IMG/VR virus record: IMGVR_UViG_3300037961_003713 | Coordinates: 6,724 to 44,861 of that record | DNA: 38,138 bases | Reading direction: 5' to 3' (one strand) | Source: a virus | Shown here: positions 1-6,864 of the stretch, piece by piece | Layout: each line of letters starts with the position of its first letter | How positions within the stretch are numbered: position 1 is the first letter of the stretch | Notes under the pieces: model-generated | Database searches by the model: none | The model's input: only the letters and a program-made list of their open reading frames with translations | What the model was told of the DNA's origin: nothing | Made by a program: the position numbers and the translations under genes

Positions 1-182
1 AAGCTGATCCTTCATTTGATTTGAAGGAAAGCAACTCCGAGGTTATGGAAAAATATTCAATTCTGGATTTATTGGATTGGTACGCCGTCATGGGACGATG
101 GGCTAACGAAACAAATACGAAAAATCTTGAAAAGCTTGCTGATTACATCAACGCAATAGATATTTGCAGCATTGACGGTTAG
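1..182 (+). CDS. 3' end of an unidentified protein (partial)
   Basis: An open frame enters from before the window (first full codon at position 3) and stops at TAG 180-182, giving 59 visible residues. The visible C-terminus is acidic and helical-looking, with stretches such as DLLDWYAVMGRWANE and LEKLADYINAIDI. No motif is recognised. The start lies outside the window, so full length and function cannot be judged. It reads in the same direction as the next genes. Confidence 0.6.
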   Translation, partial: ADPSFDLKESNSEVMEKYSILDLLDWYAVMGRWANETNTKNLEKLADYINAIDICSIDG

Positions 183-273
183 TAGGGTTTCTCGTCATTG
201 CTGTTTGGGTTGGCTCCGTTTGGTTATTGCGGAGTCAACCTTTTTACTTTGTTGGATATATTTAAACCTAAAA

Positions 274-393
274 ATGAAAAAGAACAAGTCTACAAATCAA
301 AAAAGCCCGAAAAAAGGTGTAAAAAAACCTAAGAAGCCTGTAAAATCTTATGAAGCTATTAACGCATGGATTCGCGGAGGTATAAATGAATAA
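274..393 (+). CDS. Small lysine-rich hypothetical protein
   Basis: A 39-residue protein, very rich in Lys (repeated KKxxKKPxK pattern in residues 1-28), ending in a less charged tail AINAWIRGGINE. The frame is open upstream to a TTG at 172, but the ATG at 274 is preferred because the upstream residues are Cys/Trp-rich and the 172 start would lie inside the preceding gene. No clear Shine-Dalgarno sequence is visible. The basic composition would suit nucleic-acid binding, but this is inference. A terminator-like hairpin follows immediately. Confidence 0.45.
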   Translation: MKKNKSTNQKSPKKGVKKPKKPVKSYEAINAWIRGGINE

Positions 394-400
394 ATTTATT

Positions 401-428
401 ACTTCTTTCCTGCGGAAAGTAGTTTTTT
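401..428 (+). terminator. Rho-independent terminator
   Basis: The arms ACTTCTTTCC and GGAAAGTAGT pair around a TGC loop with a single mismatch and are followed by TTTTTT. It ends the transcript of the small basic gene upstream. Confidence 0.7.
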
Positions 429-439
429 AAATTAATATC

Positions 440-874
440 ATGAAAGTCCACGGAGCAGATAAAGCAATATTTAACATAAATGATTTCGCAAAAACTGCGC
501 CCGAATTCGGGTTCAGTAGAACTTTGAATAAAATCATTTTTAAGAACAGAGAAGCGTTTTACTTGTGCGTAATCGCCACAGAAAACCCTACGGTTTTAGA
601 TGGGGTTCCTATTAATTGCGATAATGAATTCAAATCTCGTTTATGCAAAGAATTAAAAATCAAACCCGCTGATTTAAAATACAACGATATTAAATTATAC
701 ATTCAAAAAAATATAGTTGAAGCGATGCAGGTTTCAGATCAAATCGAAGAACATGAATCATACAAAATGTTTAGCGTAAATCCCAACGACCCAAACAACG
801 TTAATGATATGTATCACATAAAGTCAAAAGCAAACAGCAAAAAACACGTTAAGATACAAAATGAACTTCAATAA
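440..874 (+). CDS. Hypothetical protein, 144 aa
   Basis: A 144-residue soluble protein of mixed alpha/beta composition with a basic C-terminus (KSKANSKKHVK). No domain is recognised. The ATG at 440 lies only 12 nt after the upstream terminator, with no obvious promoter or strong Shine-Dalgarno between them, so expression probably depends on read-through. It is AT-rich and uses AAA/AAT/ATT codons like the right-hand genes, unlike the GC-richer RIIB-like gene that follows. Confidence 0.6.
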   Translation: MKVHGADKAIFNINDFAKTAPEFGFSRTLNKIIFKNREAFYLCVIATENPTVLDGVPINCDNEFKSRLCKELKIKPADLKYNDIKLYIQKNIVEAMQVSDQIEEHESYKMFSVNPNDPNNVNDMYHIKSKANSKKHVKIQNELQ

Positions 875-961
875 AAAAATACTATAAGATTATTGATTGG
901 TCGATTCAAGGGCAAAGCCTCGCCGTATGCAAAAGAAAGTAAAAGTTTTTTAAAAAAACCC

Positions 962-990
962 TTGACGGCAAGGCAAATTTGTGGTATATT
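962..990 (+). promoter_or_regulatory. Sigma70-type promoter for the RIIB-like gene
   Basis: -35 TTGACG at 962-967, 17-nt spacer ending TGTGG, -10 TATATT at 985-990. Predicted start of transcription is near 997, leaving a leader of about 33 nt before the ATG at 1030. Confidence 0.8.
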
Positions 991-1029
991 GTATATATAG
1001 AGAGCGAAAAACATAAAACCAAACACAAA

Positions 1030-1836
1030 ATGAGCATACCTTATATCTTAACCGACGAATCGCTAACTGTGGTCATCAATGGCAAGGCCCAAACCATGCG
1101 AAATGACCATGTAAACTGGCAAGCCGCCTTAGACGCCTTATCCGCAGAAGAGTTCGACTCTTTGCCCAACCTTTTCGACGAATCCAAAGCAGTCCAAGAT
1201 TACTTTGACGAAGAATCGGGCGTGATGGTGTGTGATGGAGCAGTTTTCCTCAAGGGTGAGGACGAACCACTACACGGAGTAGTAATCGACAAGATTCTCC
1301 ATTTTATGCGAAATGGGCTTCCATTTAAGCCTCTGCTGCGTTTTGCTGCCAAGATGGCAGACAACCCCTCCAGACGCGCTATAAACGAGTTATACACGTT
1401 CCTAGAGCACAAGGCGATGCCTCTCACGCCCGATGGCAACTTCATCGCCTACAAAGGTGTAAAAAGCGACTTCAAAGACCATTACTCTGGCAAGTTTGAC
1501 AACTCGGTTGGTGAGGTTCTTGAAATGCGCCGAAATCGTGTTTGCGATGATGCAGACATTGGTTGCAGCTACGGATTCCACGCTGGCAGCTATGAGTACG
1601 CCAAGGGCTATTCTTCTGGCGGAGGACATTTGATGCGCGTCGAGATTGATCCTAGAGACGTTGTTAGCGTTCCCAAGGATTGCGATTGCCAGAAGCTACG
1701 CACTTGCAAATACAAGGTCGTTGCTCTGCACGAAACAATCGAAAAACCTCTGGATGAGGGAATCTACGGAGAGTACGACGAACACGACGAATACTACGAC
1801 GAATACTTGGAAGAACAAGATTACGAAAACAATTAG
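1030..1836 (+). CDS. rIIB: RIIB-like protein
   Basis: A 268-residue protein. The C-terminal half carries the pattern typical of T4 rIIB-like phage proteins: LTPDGNFIAYKGV, then SVGEVLEMRRNRVCDD, then CSYGFHAGSYEYAKGY, then a VEIDPRDVVSVP segment (roughly residues 133-225). T4 RIIB acts with RIIA in lysis inhibition and rex exclusion; the molecular function is unclear. No rIIA is visible. The start is set at ATG 1030: a longer frame from 979 exists, but its first codons are the promoter -10 box. The tail is very acidic and Tyr-rich (EYDEHDEYYDEYLEEQDY). Codon use is GC-richer than its AT-rich neighbours. Confidence 0.8.
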   Translation: MSIPYILTDESLTVVINGKAQTMRNDHVNWQAALDALSAEEFDSLPNLFDESKAVQDYFDEESGVMVCDGAVFLKGEDEPLHGVVIDKILHFMRNGLPFKPLLRFAAKMADNPSRRAINELYTFLEHKAMPLTPDGNFIAYKGVKSDFKDHYSGKFDNSVGEVLEMRRNRVCDDADIGCSYGFHAGSYEYAKGYSSGGGHLMRVEIDPRDVVSVPKDCDCQKLRTCKYKVVALHETIEKPLDEGIYGEYDEHDEYYDEYLEEQDYENN

Positions 1837-1854
1837 TATGACATAACAGGAGAG

Positions 1855-1885
1855 CCGCGCCTCCTTAATTGCGCGGTATATTTAT
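1855..1885 (+). terminator. Probable terminator after the RIIB-like gene
   Basis: CCGCGC (1855-1860) pairs with GCGCGG (1871-1876) around a 10-nt loop, followed by an AT-rich TATATTTATT tract. It is a good stem with an imperfect U-tract. Confidence 0.5.
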
Positions 1886-1974
1886 TAATTAATATATAAA
1901 CTTAACCTTCTTACATATAAAAAGAATACCTGTGAGATATACAAATAACAACCTAGTAACATCAAAGGACAACA

Positions 1975-2073
1975 ATGACAGAAGAGTTCGCAGAATTGAT
2001 AGTTGGTTTGATAATAGCATGGATAGCATGGCAATTTGGTCGATTACTGGTTTATTCAGTTAGCAAAGACTGA
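1975..2073 (+). CDS. Small single-membrane-span peptide, 32 aa
   Basis: A 32-residue peptide: short acidic N-terminus (MTEEFAEL), then one hydrophobic segment (residues 8-28, IVGLIIAWIAW...), then a polar tail. AAAGGA lies 8 nt before the ATG and a strong terminator follows, so it reads as a complete one-gene unit. The function is unknown; small phage membrane peptides of this shape often act in superinfection or lysis control, but nothing here shows that. Confidence 0.5.
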   Translation: MTEEFAELIVGLIIAWIAWQFGRLLVYSVSKD

Positions 2074-2087
2074 CTACATAAAAAAAA

Positions 2088-2116
2088 GAAAAGCCCCTTT
2101 TTTGAGGGGTTTTTGT
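2088..2116 (+). terminator. Rho-independent terminator
   Basis: CCCCT/AGGGG stem flanked by A and T runs (AAAAGCCCC ... GGGGTTTTT). It can work in both directions and closes the small membrane-peptide gene. Confidence 0.75.
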
Positions 2117-2120
2117 TTAA

Positions 2121-2148
2121 TTATGAATGATTGAATGCGAAATATTAC
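2121..2148. repeat. Diverged copy of the GTGAATGA repeat
   Basis: TTATGAATGATTGAATGCGAAATATT matches the later copies at the GAATGATT and GCGAAATA ends but lacks the TTTGTG start. It lies immediately after the terminator at 2088-2116. Confidence 0.45.
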
Positions 2149-2563
2149 TATACCCTATAAGGAACAAATATATAGATTTTATTTTTAAATTTTAATATAT
2201 TATATTGTAGCCCTCAGTGTCGCAAAGTGGGGCGGAATGGGCCAAGGGGTATGCCAGATTTTTATATTTAGTCAAGTAAATAACTTAAAAAATCTATTTA
2301 TATTATATTATGTATTACTTTCTATTACCTTTATATTGGATTTATGGTATATGTATTATACTTTGGGATTGGGTCAAGAGAAAAATGAAATAAAATTAAT
2401 TAAATTAATAATCATTATTTGTGAATGAACTTGATCGAAATAAAACAACCAGTATTTGTGAATGAATTAAAGCCAAATACAATAAGGATACCGCCGATAT
2501 ATTAAAATTTAAATATATAATATATTAAGGTCTATTTGTGAATGATTTTGCCCGAAATAATAG

Positions 2564-2592
2564 TTGACAAGTAATCAAAAATATGTTAATGT
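2564..2592 (+). promoter_or_regulatory. Promoter inside the repeat region
   Basis: TTGACA at 2564-2569, 17-nt spacer ending TGT (extended -10), then TAATGT at 2587-2592. Same architecture as the gene promoters, but no clear gene follows. Confidence 0.6.
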
Positions 2593-2598
2593 ATATAT

Positions 2599-2680
2599 AG
2601 TGTTAGTTAGTATGTATTATTAGTATGTGTATGGATAAGCCCCTCTTCGCTGACGAGTTCACAGCGGAGGGGGGTTTATT
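2599..2680 (+). ncRNA. Candidate small RNA of about 80 nt
   Basis: Starts from the promoter at 2564-2592 and ends in a hairpin: CCCCTC (2640-2645) and CGCTG (2648-2652) pair with CAGCG (2662-2666) and GAGGGG (2667-2672), with a 2-nt bulge, followed by GTTTATTT. A 33-codon frame starting at ATG 2631 overlaps the hairpin and remains an alternative. The hairpin could also simply be a terminator. Confidence 0.35.
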
Positions 2681-2834
2681 TGTGAATGAATTGCGGCGAA
2701 ATAATATTAGAATAATAAGCCACTCAATATAAATAAACCTTAATATCTTTTGTTGTTTTTCTGAATTTTTATTATTTTTTAAAAGAAATTAGATTATTAA
2801 TGATGTAATATAATATATAACAAATTTTTTGTTG

Positions 2835-2863
2835 TTGATTGGTAACCAAAAAGGTGCTATAGT
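2835..2863 (+). promoter_or_regulatory. Promoter for the gene at 2870
   Basis: TTGATT at 2835-2840, 17-nt spacer ending TGC, TATAGT at 2858-2863. The ATG at 2870 begins 6 nt after the -10 box, so the transcript should begin at or next to the start codon. Confidence 0.75.
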
Positions 2864-2869
2864 AAGTGT

Positions 2870-3115
2870 ATGACTATGAAAACGCCAAAAAAAGAACTCA
2901 AAAGAATCGCGCTTGTATACGAAAAGTGCTGGAACGAAGTCGTGAGCGGCATGGCCCCGTGGAGACGCAAAGTAATTACAGAAAACTTTGAGGTTGTAGA
3001 CGGACATCATGTATATCACAGTCGCAAAGATCAAGAAATAGCCGACGCCGCCGCCCACCAAGCTGCTAAAGACGCAGAAGCGATTATCTACGAGATGTAT
3101 TCGGGCAAATACTAA
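2870..3115 (+). CDS. Hypothetical protein, 81 aa
   Basis: A small, charged, mostly helical-looking protein (basic N-terminus, then a repetitive ADAAAHQAAKDAEAII segment near residues 60-74). ATG 2870 coincides with the predicted transcription start; ATG 2876 is an alternative start giving 79 residues. It is followed 19 nt later by the gene at 3135, probably in one operon. No family is recognised. Confidence 0.65.
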   Translation: MTMKTPKKELKRIALVYEKCWNEVVSGMAPWRRKVITENFEVVDGHHVYHSRKDQEIADAAAHQAAKDAEAIIYEMYSGKY

Positions 3116-3134
3116 TCCCTAACTTTGAAATAAT

Positions 3135-3617
3135 ATGAAATTAATTCAAAAGGGATACAAGCACGAAGAAACTTTCCCCCTTCCTTGTAGCTACGAGAAC
3201 GGGGTACTCAAATATAGTGAACAATGGGCCGGTGAGATGGTTTGTAAAGCCTACGGAGACGACACCGATAACTATTATTTAAATAAATCAACATTAGAAT
3301 TATATTATCAACCCACTAAGAAACTAAGATTTAAAGTGGCTGAAGTAAATTATGAATCTTATTTTACTGATATTAAAGGCACTGATTGGGAGCAAGAGTG
3401 GTTAGATATGTACGGCGATATTGAACCCGACCAATCGCCCGAAGATTACGAAATGTATAATCTTACTTTATATCATTACGATCACCCATCATTAAGATCA
3501 TTACAATTAAATAAAAAAAATAAATTAAATGGTATTAATACAGAAGAATACATTCAAGATATAATGGAAGAAATAGAACGAGAAGATAAAAAAGATGATG
3601 ATGATTTTTTATATTAA
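3135..3617 (+). CDS. Hypothetical protein, 160 aa
   Basis: A 160-residue acidic protein rich in Tyr, Asp and Glu, ending in a very acidic Lys/Asp tail (EIEREDKKDDDDFLY). No domain is recognised. It is the second gene of the unit starting at 2870. Codon use is AT-rich in its second half. Confidence 0.65.
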   Translation: MKLIQKGYKHEETFPLPCSYENGVLKYSEQWAGEMVCKAYGDDTDNYYLNKSTLELYYQPTKKLRFKVAEVNYESYFTDIKGTDWEQEWLDMYGDIEPDQSPEDYEMYNLTLYHYDHPSLRSLQLNKKNKLNGINTEEYIQDIMEEIEREDKKDDDDFLY

Positions 3618-3632
3618 AGTTTAAATAGGCTC

Positions 3633-3661
3633 TTGACAGGCTATCAAAACGATGTTATATT
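3633..3661 (+). promoter_or_regulatory. Promoter for the gene at 3668
   Basis: TTGACA at 3633-3638, 17-nt spacer ending TGT, TATATT at 3656-3661. The ATG lies 6 nt downstream: leaderless layout. Confidence 0.85.
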
Positions 3662-3667
3662 AAGATC

Positions 3668-3988
3668 ATGCCACGCAAAGGAAATTCAGGAAGAAAGAAA
3701 GGCGCGACCTCTTGCATTCGCGTATCACTCACGCAACTTACTGCTCTGTTAAGCGATAAAGCCACTGTATTAGTCAACAAGCGTTGGGCTGAACAAGTAG
3801 GCGTGTCTGTGCGATACGAGGCTGTCTCTATGGAGGGAGAGCGAGTGTATGCTACCACCGAAAACGTCAACGCTGATTCTCAGTTGGTTGATGTTCAAGT
3901 AAACGACCTCGCGGAAGAAAAAGAAGCTGCCGCACAAATAAAATCAGTAGATTTGTCCGAAGAGTCGGATGAAGTAATTGATTGGTAA
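3668..3988 (+). CDS. Hypothetical protein, basic N-terminus, 106 aa
   Basis: A 106-residue protein. It begins with a basic Gly/Lys/Arg segment (MPRKGNSGRKKGAT), continues with a more ordered central part (residues about 17-60), and ends acidic (EESDEVIDW). The layout suggests a nucleic-acid-contacting N-terminus, but no family is recognised. No Shine-Dalgarno is possible because the predicted mRNA begins at the ATG. The tRNA-Arg gene begins 4 nt after the stop and is probably co-transcribed. Confidence 0.65.
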   Translation: MPRKGNSGRKKGATSCIRVSLTQLTALLSDKATVLVNKRWAEQVGVSVRYEAVSMEGERVYATTENVNADSQLVDVQVNDLAEEKEAAAQIKSVDLSEESDEVIDW

Positions 3989-3991
3989 TTT

Positions 3992-4068
3992 GGACAAGTA
4001 GCTCAGTTGGATAGAGCAACGGTCTTCTAAACCGTGGGTCGTGGGTTCGAGTCCCACCTTGTCTACCA
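3992..4068 (+). tRNA. tRNA-Arg (anticodon TCT)
   Basis: A full cloverleaf of 77 nt. The acceptor GGACAAG/CTTGTCT has a G-U first pair. The D arm is GCTCAGTTGGATAGAGC, the anticodon stem ACGGT/ACCGT has loop CTTCTAA (anticodon TCT at 4026-4028), and the T arm is GTGGGTTCGAGTCCCAC. The discriminator is A, and CCA is encoded. It reads AGA, a codon frequent in the AT-rich right-hand genes of this window. Confidence 0.95.
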
Positions 4069-4072
4069 TTTT

Positions 4073-4149
4073 TGGCCCGTAGCTTAATTGGTTAAAGCAG
4101 CGAACTCATAATTCGTTGAGTCAGGGTTCGAGTCCCTGCGGGCCAACCA
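4073..4149 (+). tRNA. tRNA with CAT anticodon (Ile2 favoured over Met)
   Basis: A full cloverleaf of 77 nt. The acceptor TGGCCCG/CGGGCCA is a perfect 7-bp stem. The anticodon stem GCGAA/TTCGT has loop CTCATAA (CAT at 4107-4109), the T arm is CAGGGTTCGAGTCCCTG, the discriminator is A, and CCA is encoded. A paired 1-72 position argues against an initiator. C4-G69 and C5-G68 pairs are present; in E. coli these help the lysidine synthetase TilS choose tRNA-Ile2, so reading of ATA codons is more likely than Met. This assignment is inference. Confidence 0.85.
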
Positions 4150-4159
4150 AAAAAAAAAT

Positions 4160-4188
4160 TTGACAACGAACCAAAACCGTGCTATATT
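4160..4188 (+). promoter_or_regulatory. Promoter for the RuvB-like gene
   Basis: TTGACA at 4160-4165, 17-nt spacer ending TGC, TATATT at 4183-4188; ATG 6 nt downstream (4195). It lies just after the tRNA CCA end. Confidence 0.85.
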
Positions 4189-4194
4189 AGAATC

Positions 4195-5259
4195 ATGCAA
4201 ACAAAAGATACAATGTTCGACAATTTAATCGGTCAAGACAAGGCAAAACGCCGCCTCAAGTTTTACCACAAGGGCTACGCCGCCACGGGTATCTGCCCAC
4301 ACCTCATGTTCATCGCCCCCAAGGGTGCTGGCAAAACCACGCTTGCCAAGGCGATGGGTACATATCTCATGTCGAGCGAGAATCCCGACAAGCCCAAACC
4401 CTTCTTGGAGATTAACTGCTCGACCCTCAAGAATGTCAAACAGTTCTTCAATCAAGTTGTCGTACCTCACGTTGCTCATAAAGAATGCACCATCCTTTTC
4501 GATGAGTGCTCCGAGCTTCCCCGCGATATTACTATGGCGTTATTGACCATCTTGAATCCCAACCCTCAGAACCGCACTGAGTTTTCTTATGATGATTATA
4601 ACGTAGAGTTTGATTTTTCTCAGCACACGTTTATGTTTGCAACAACCGAGGCTCAATCGGTATTCCACGCATTGATGGATCGTTGCGAGCGTATCGACTT
4701 GGAAGAGTATGATTACTCTCAGTTGGGGCAAATCGTCCAGCGCACTCTCCCGAACGTTAAGTTTGGCAACGGGCTGTTGGAAGAAGTTGCCACCGTGTTA
4801 CGAGGCAATGCTCGCGCCGCACAAAAGATGGCGAACAACATCGCTATCAACCTCAAGGCGCAGAACAAAAAGACCTTCAATGATTCTGATTGGCAGACAA
4901 TCAAGTACGAGTTGGGCATTGCTCCGCTCGGTCTGTCTCCAATCGAGATTCAAGTGTTGCAGGAGTTGGACAAGAAGAAGGAATGCTCGCTGACTCACCT
5001 CGCCTCCAAGACGGGCTTGACCAAGGCTTGCCTCCAGCGCGATTTCGAGATGTACCTTCAGAAGATGGACTTGATGCAGATCACAACTGCGGGACGCGCT
5101 ATCACCCGACAAGGTAAAGACTACCTCAAGCAACTAAACAAGCAAGAAGAAGCACCTCCCACACCAGAGTCTAAGAAACCAGTTAGAGTAAAACTACCCG
5201 CTGGAATAGTTACTAATTTACCTGACGGATTTATGCCAGTAAAGAAAGAAAATAATTAA
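4195..5259 (+). CDS. RuvB-like AAA+ ATPase (Holliday junction helicase family)
   Basis: A 354-residue protein. DNLIGQDKAKRRLKFY (residues 9-24) matches the RuvB-type sensor-entry motif. The Walker A is APKGAGKTT (41-49) and the Walker B ILFDE (100-104). An ATTEAQ segment near residue 149 fits sensor 1, and a winged-helix-like region (about 245-310, GLSPIEIQVLQELD...) resembles the RuvB C-terminal DNA-binding domain. RuvB motors drive branch migration of recombination intermediates. The last 40 residues are Pro/Lys-rich and atypical. The start is set by the promoter 6 nt upstream, so the mRNA is probably leaderless. Clamp-loader-like AAA+ is an alternative. Confidence 0.8.
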   Translation: MQTKDTMFDNLIGQDKAKRRLKFYHKGYAATGICPHLMFIAPKGAGKTTLAKAMGTYLMSSENPDKPKPFLEINCSTLKNVKQFFNQVVVPHVAHKECTILFDECSELPRDITMALLTILNPNPQNRTEFSYDDYNVEFDFSQHTFMFATTEAQSVFHALMDRCERIDLEEYDYSQLGQIVQRTLPNVKFGNGLLEEVATVLRGNARAAQKMANNIAINLKAQNKKTFNDSDWQTIKYELGIAPLGLSPIEIQVLQELDKKKECSLTHLASKTGLTKACLQRDFEMYLQKMDLMQITTAGRAITRQGKDYLKQLNKQEEAPPTPESKKPVRVKLPAGIVTNLPDGFMPVKKENN

Positions 5260-5310
5260 TAAATAAATTGTAATTTTTTAATGTAGATCAATAGTATATA
5301 TAAATTTTGC

Positions 5311-5470
5311 GAAATAGAGCCGAGGGAGAACCTCGGACACCGAAGCACTGCACAGGTTTCGGGCGTTGAACATCGCTTTGTCCCGAAAGGGGGGCGTAGG
5401 AATAGAGGTGCGGGAGAGCCGCGCACGAGGCGAGTATCACATGCCTGTTTTGAACACCTACGTCCCTCTT
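5311..5470 (+). ncRNA. Structured non-coding RNA candidate A
   Basis: No credible gene, but dense complementary pairing. The stems are CCGAGG 5320-5325 with CCTCGG 5331-5336; TTTCGGG 5357-5363 with CCCGAAA 5382-5388; a 10-bp stem of 5391-5400 with 5457-5466 (one G-U); and inside it GTGCG 5408-5412 with CGCAC 5422-5426. ACAGG 5352-5356 can also pair with CCTGT 5444-5448 as a pseudoknot. It is GC-rich inside AT-rich flanks. A TATATA box lies at about 5295-5300 without a clear -35. No known RNA family is recognised. The strand is chosen from the upstream AT box and the direction of neighbouring genes. Confidence 0.6.
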
Positions 5471-5610
5471 ATTTCTTTTACACATAAACCCGCACGGATG
5501 CGAACCAAATAAAAGCCAAATAATAAACAAATAAATGATAAACCAAATAAAGACAAATAAAGACATATATATTTAGATTTTTATATATTATATTGAGATT
5601 GAGTCTCATT
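5471..5610. other. AT-rich spacer with CAAATAAA-type short repeats
   Basis: No gene. Several copies of CCAAATAA/CAAATAAA occur between about 5495 and 5570, including adjacent CAAATAAAGACs, then a TATATATT run and a small TGAGA/TCTCA hairpin near 5594-5608. Nothing further is recognised. Confidence 0.4.
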
Positions 5611-5648
5611 CGCAGGGGGGGCAGCCCCCCCCGCAAAATTTGTCAAGC
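5611..5648. repeat. GC-hairpin element, copy 1
   Basis: GGGGGGG-CAG-CCCCCCCC core followed by GCAAAATT and the right arm TGTCAAG (5641-5647). The left TTGACA arm is degenerate here (TTGAGT). First of nine related elements. Confidence 0.7.
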
Positions 5649-5775
5649 TTTATTTTAAGGTTTTTTTATATTGACCGCCAAGCAAAACAGTGTTAGTATT
5701 AGGACGTGGGTGATAAAAACAACATTAACGCAACAAGCACTGAAAAAAAAATCATAAAAAAATCATCTCACGCTA

Positions 5776-5804
5776 TTGACAAACCAACAAAACCGTGCTA
5801 TATT
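5776..5804 (+). promoter_or_regulatory. Promoter for the DUF932 gene
   Basis: TTGACA at 5776-5781, 17-nt spacer ending TGC, TATATT at 5799-5804. A normal leader of about 30 nt with an AAAAGGA ribosome site precedes the ATG at 5841. Confidence 0.85.
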
Positions 5805-5840
5805 AAGGTATAACTTAACAGCGAAAAGGAAAAAAACAAA

Positions 5841-6728
5841 ATGGCTAGAACATCAACACACGCAATCACCTCCGACTATAACTACGAAGTGGAAAAGGTT
5901 CCCGTCTTCACCCCAGAGGGCAAAGACACTGGCTCGTTTATGACGCGCCGAGTGGACAACGGGACAATCCTCAAAGTGGGAGTGTCCAAGGATTACAACG
6001 TGGTTCAGAACCGCGAGGTAATGGAACCAGTGCGAAACGTCTTGGCTGACCTCGGTCTTGAGCCTACCAGCGAGAAGCATTTCGTTATGGGCGGAGGAGC
6101 GCGTTTCAAGGCTCGTTTCGAGTTCAAGGACACTCAAGTGGAAATCCCCAAAGTGGGCGACACTCTGGGCTTCCGCTTGGACATCGACAACTCATTCAAC
6201 CTGATGCACCGCATTCGCTCCATTGGCGGTGCGCTGCGCTTGGTTTGCACCAACGGAATGACTACGCTCGACAAGGAGCACGGCATTTCTTGCAAGCACT
6301 CCAACAAGTTCAGCGTGGACAACATTGTTCGCGCCGTTGAGGATGCGCTCGAAGCCTTTCAGGATTTGGGCAAGGCTGACAACCCTTTCACTCTGATGGC
6401 TTCCCGCGAAGTCACCCAAGAGCAGGGCTTGAACATCCTGCAAAACCTCACCAACAAGGGAACCATTTCAGAGGTTCGCCGTGAGGGTATTGCTCGCATC
6501 TGGAACGGGCCAGACTATCGAGAGGACGAGGCTCGCAACCTCTACAACCTTCTCAACTCTGCGACTCAGTTCACGACTCACGAAGTTGCTGAAACCAATT
6601 TCGAGATGAGCGAACGACTCAACAACAACATCACCAAGCGTTTGCTTGCTGCTGCCAAGGATGAGTCAACTCTGAACGCGCTCTGGACTCCCGCAAAGTC
6701 TGACGCCGTTGTAGTGGCTACTGCATAG
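5841..6728 (+). CDS. DUF932 family protein
   Basis: A 295-residue protein matching the DUF932 family found on phages and plasmids. Visible hallmarks are an N-terminal VSKDYNVVQNREV-like segment (residues 48-60), a central GDTLGFRLDIDNSF...LRLVCTNGM segment (about 105-141) and a C-terminal helical part. The biochemical role of the family is not established. Codon use is strongly biased to GC-ending codons (CTC, AAG, GAC, AAC), like the capsid gene, which suggests high expression. Unlike the leaderless genes around it, it has a Shine-Dalgarno sequence (AAAAGGA). A strong terminator follows, so it is a one-gene unit. Confidence 0.8.
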   Translation: MARTSTHAITSDYNYEVEKVPVFTPEGKDTGSFMTRRVDNGTILKVGVSKDYNVVQNREVMEPVRNVLADLGLEPTSEKHFVMGGGARFKARFEFKDTQVEIPKVGDTLGFRLDIDNSFNLMHRIRSIGGALRLVCTNGMTTLDKEHGISCKHSNKFSVDNIVRAVEDALEAFQDLGKADNPFTLMASREVTQEQGLNILQNLTNKGTISEVRREGIARIWNGPDYREDEARNLYNLLNSATQFTTHEVAETNFEMSERLNNNITKRLLAAAKDESTLNALWTPAKSDAVVVATA

Positions 6729-6743
6729 GCTACCCAACCAAGT

Positions 6744-6785
6744 CCCTCGCCCCTTTGTGTATTGGGGGGCGGGGGATTTTTTTTT
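6744..6785 (+). terminator. Rho-independent terminator after the DUF932 gene
   Basis: CCCTCGCCCC (6744-6753) pairs with GGGGCGGGGG (6766-6775) allowing one U-G, followed by A and a run of nine T. Confidence 0.85.
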
Positions 6786-6804
6786 CATTTGTTGAAACTT
6801 TTTG

Positions 6805-6851
6805 CTTGACAAGCCCAGAGGGGGGGCAGCCCCCCCCGTGCCAAAGTCAAG
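6805..6851. repeat. GC-hairpin element, copy 2
   Basis: CTTGACAAG arm, GGGGGGG-CAG-CCCCCCCC core, then GTGCCAAAGTCAAG. The outer arms TTGACa and GTCAA form an inverted repeat around the inner palindrome. The promoter at 6865 begins 14 nt downstream. Confidence 0.85.
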
Positions 6852-6864
6852 TAAAAAAAAGTCC

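Larger units (their letters stand above)
2417..2705. repeat. Four direct repeats, consensus ATTTGTGAATGAaTT-N5-CGAAATA
   Basis: Copies begin at 2417, 2454, 2534 and 2678, all in the same orientation. Each has ATTTGTGAATGA, then a variable stretch of about nine bases, then (C/G)(G/C)AAATA. Spacings are 37, 80 and 144 nt. The repeats sit outside any supported gene and surround a promoter and a hairpin. They could be replication iterons or operator sites. Confidence 0.65.
2117..2834. other. AT-rich non-coding region with iteron-like repeats (possible origin)
   Basis: About 700 nt without a convincing gene. It is strongly AT-rich, with many TATATA/TTAATA runs, five related copies of an ATTTGTGAATGA repeat, one promoter and one hairpin terminator. 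A 63-codon frame at 2237-2428 is low-complexity Ile/Leu/Tyr and ends in a repeat copy, so it is not called. The combination of AT-rich DNA and short direct repeats is what phage replication origins or operator arrays look like, but no replication protein next to it supports that directly. Confidence 0.45.

Noticed and set aside
1200-1629. Minus-strand frames under the RIIB-like gene
   Set aside because: They are shadows of a well-supported plus-strand gene.
2237-2428. A 63-codon frame, plus strand
   Set aside because: Ile/Leu/Tyr low-complexity product of AT-rich DNA, no ribosome site, and its end is a repeat copy.
4225-5133. Several antisense frames under the RuvB-like gene
   Set aside because: No ribosome site or family features; the plus-strand ATPase is well supported.
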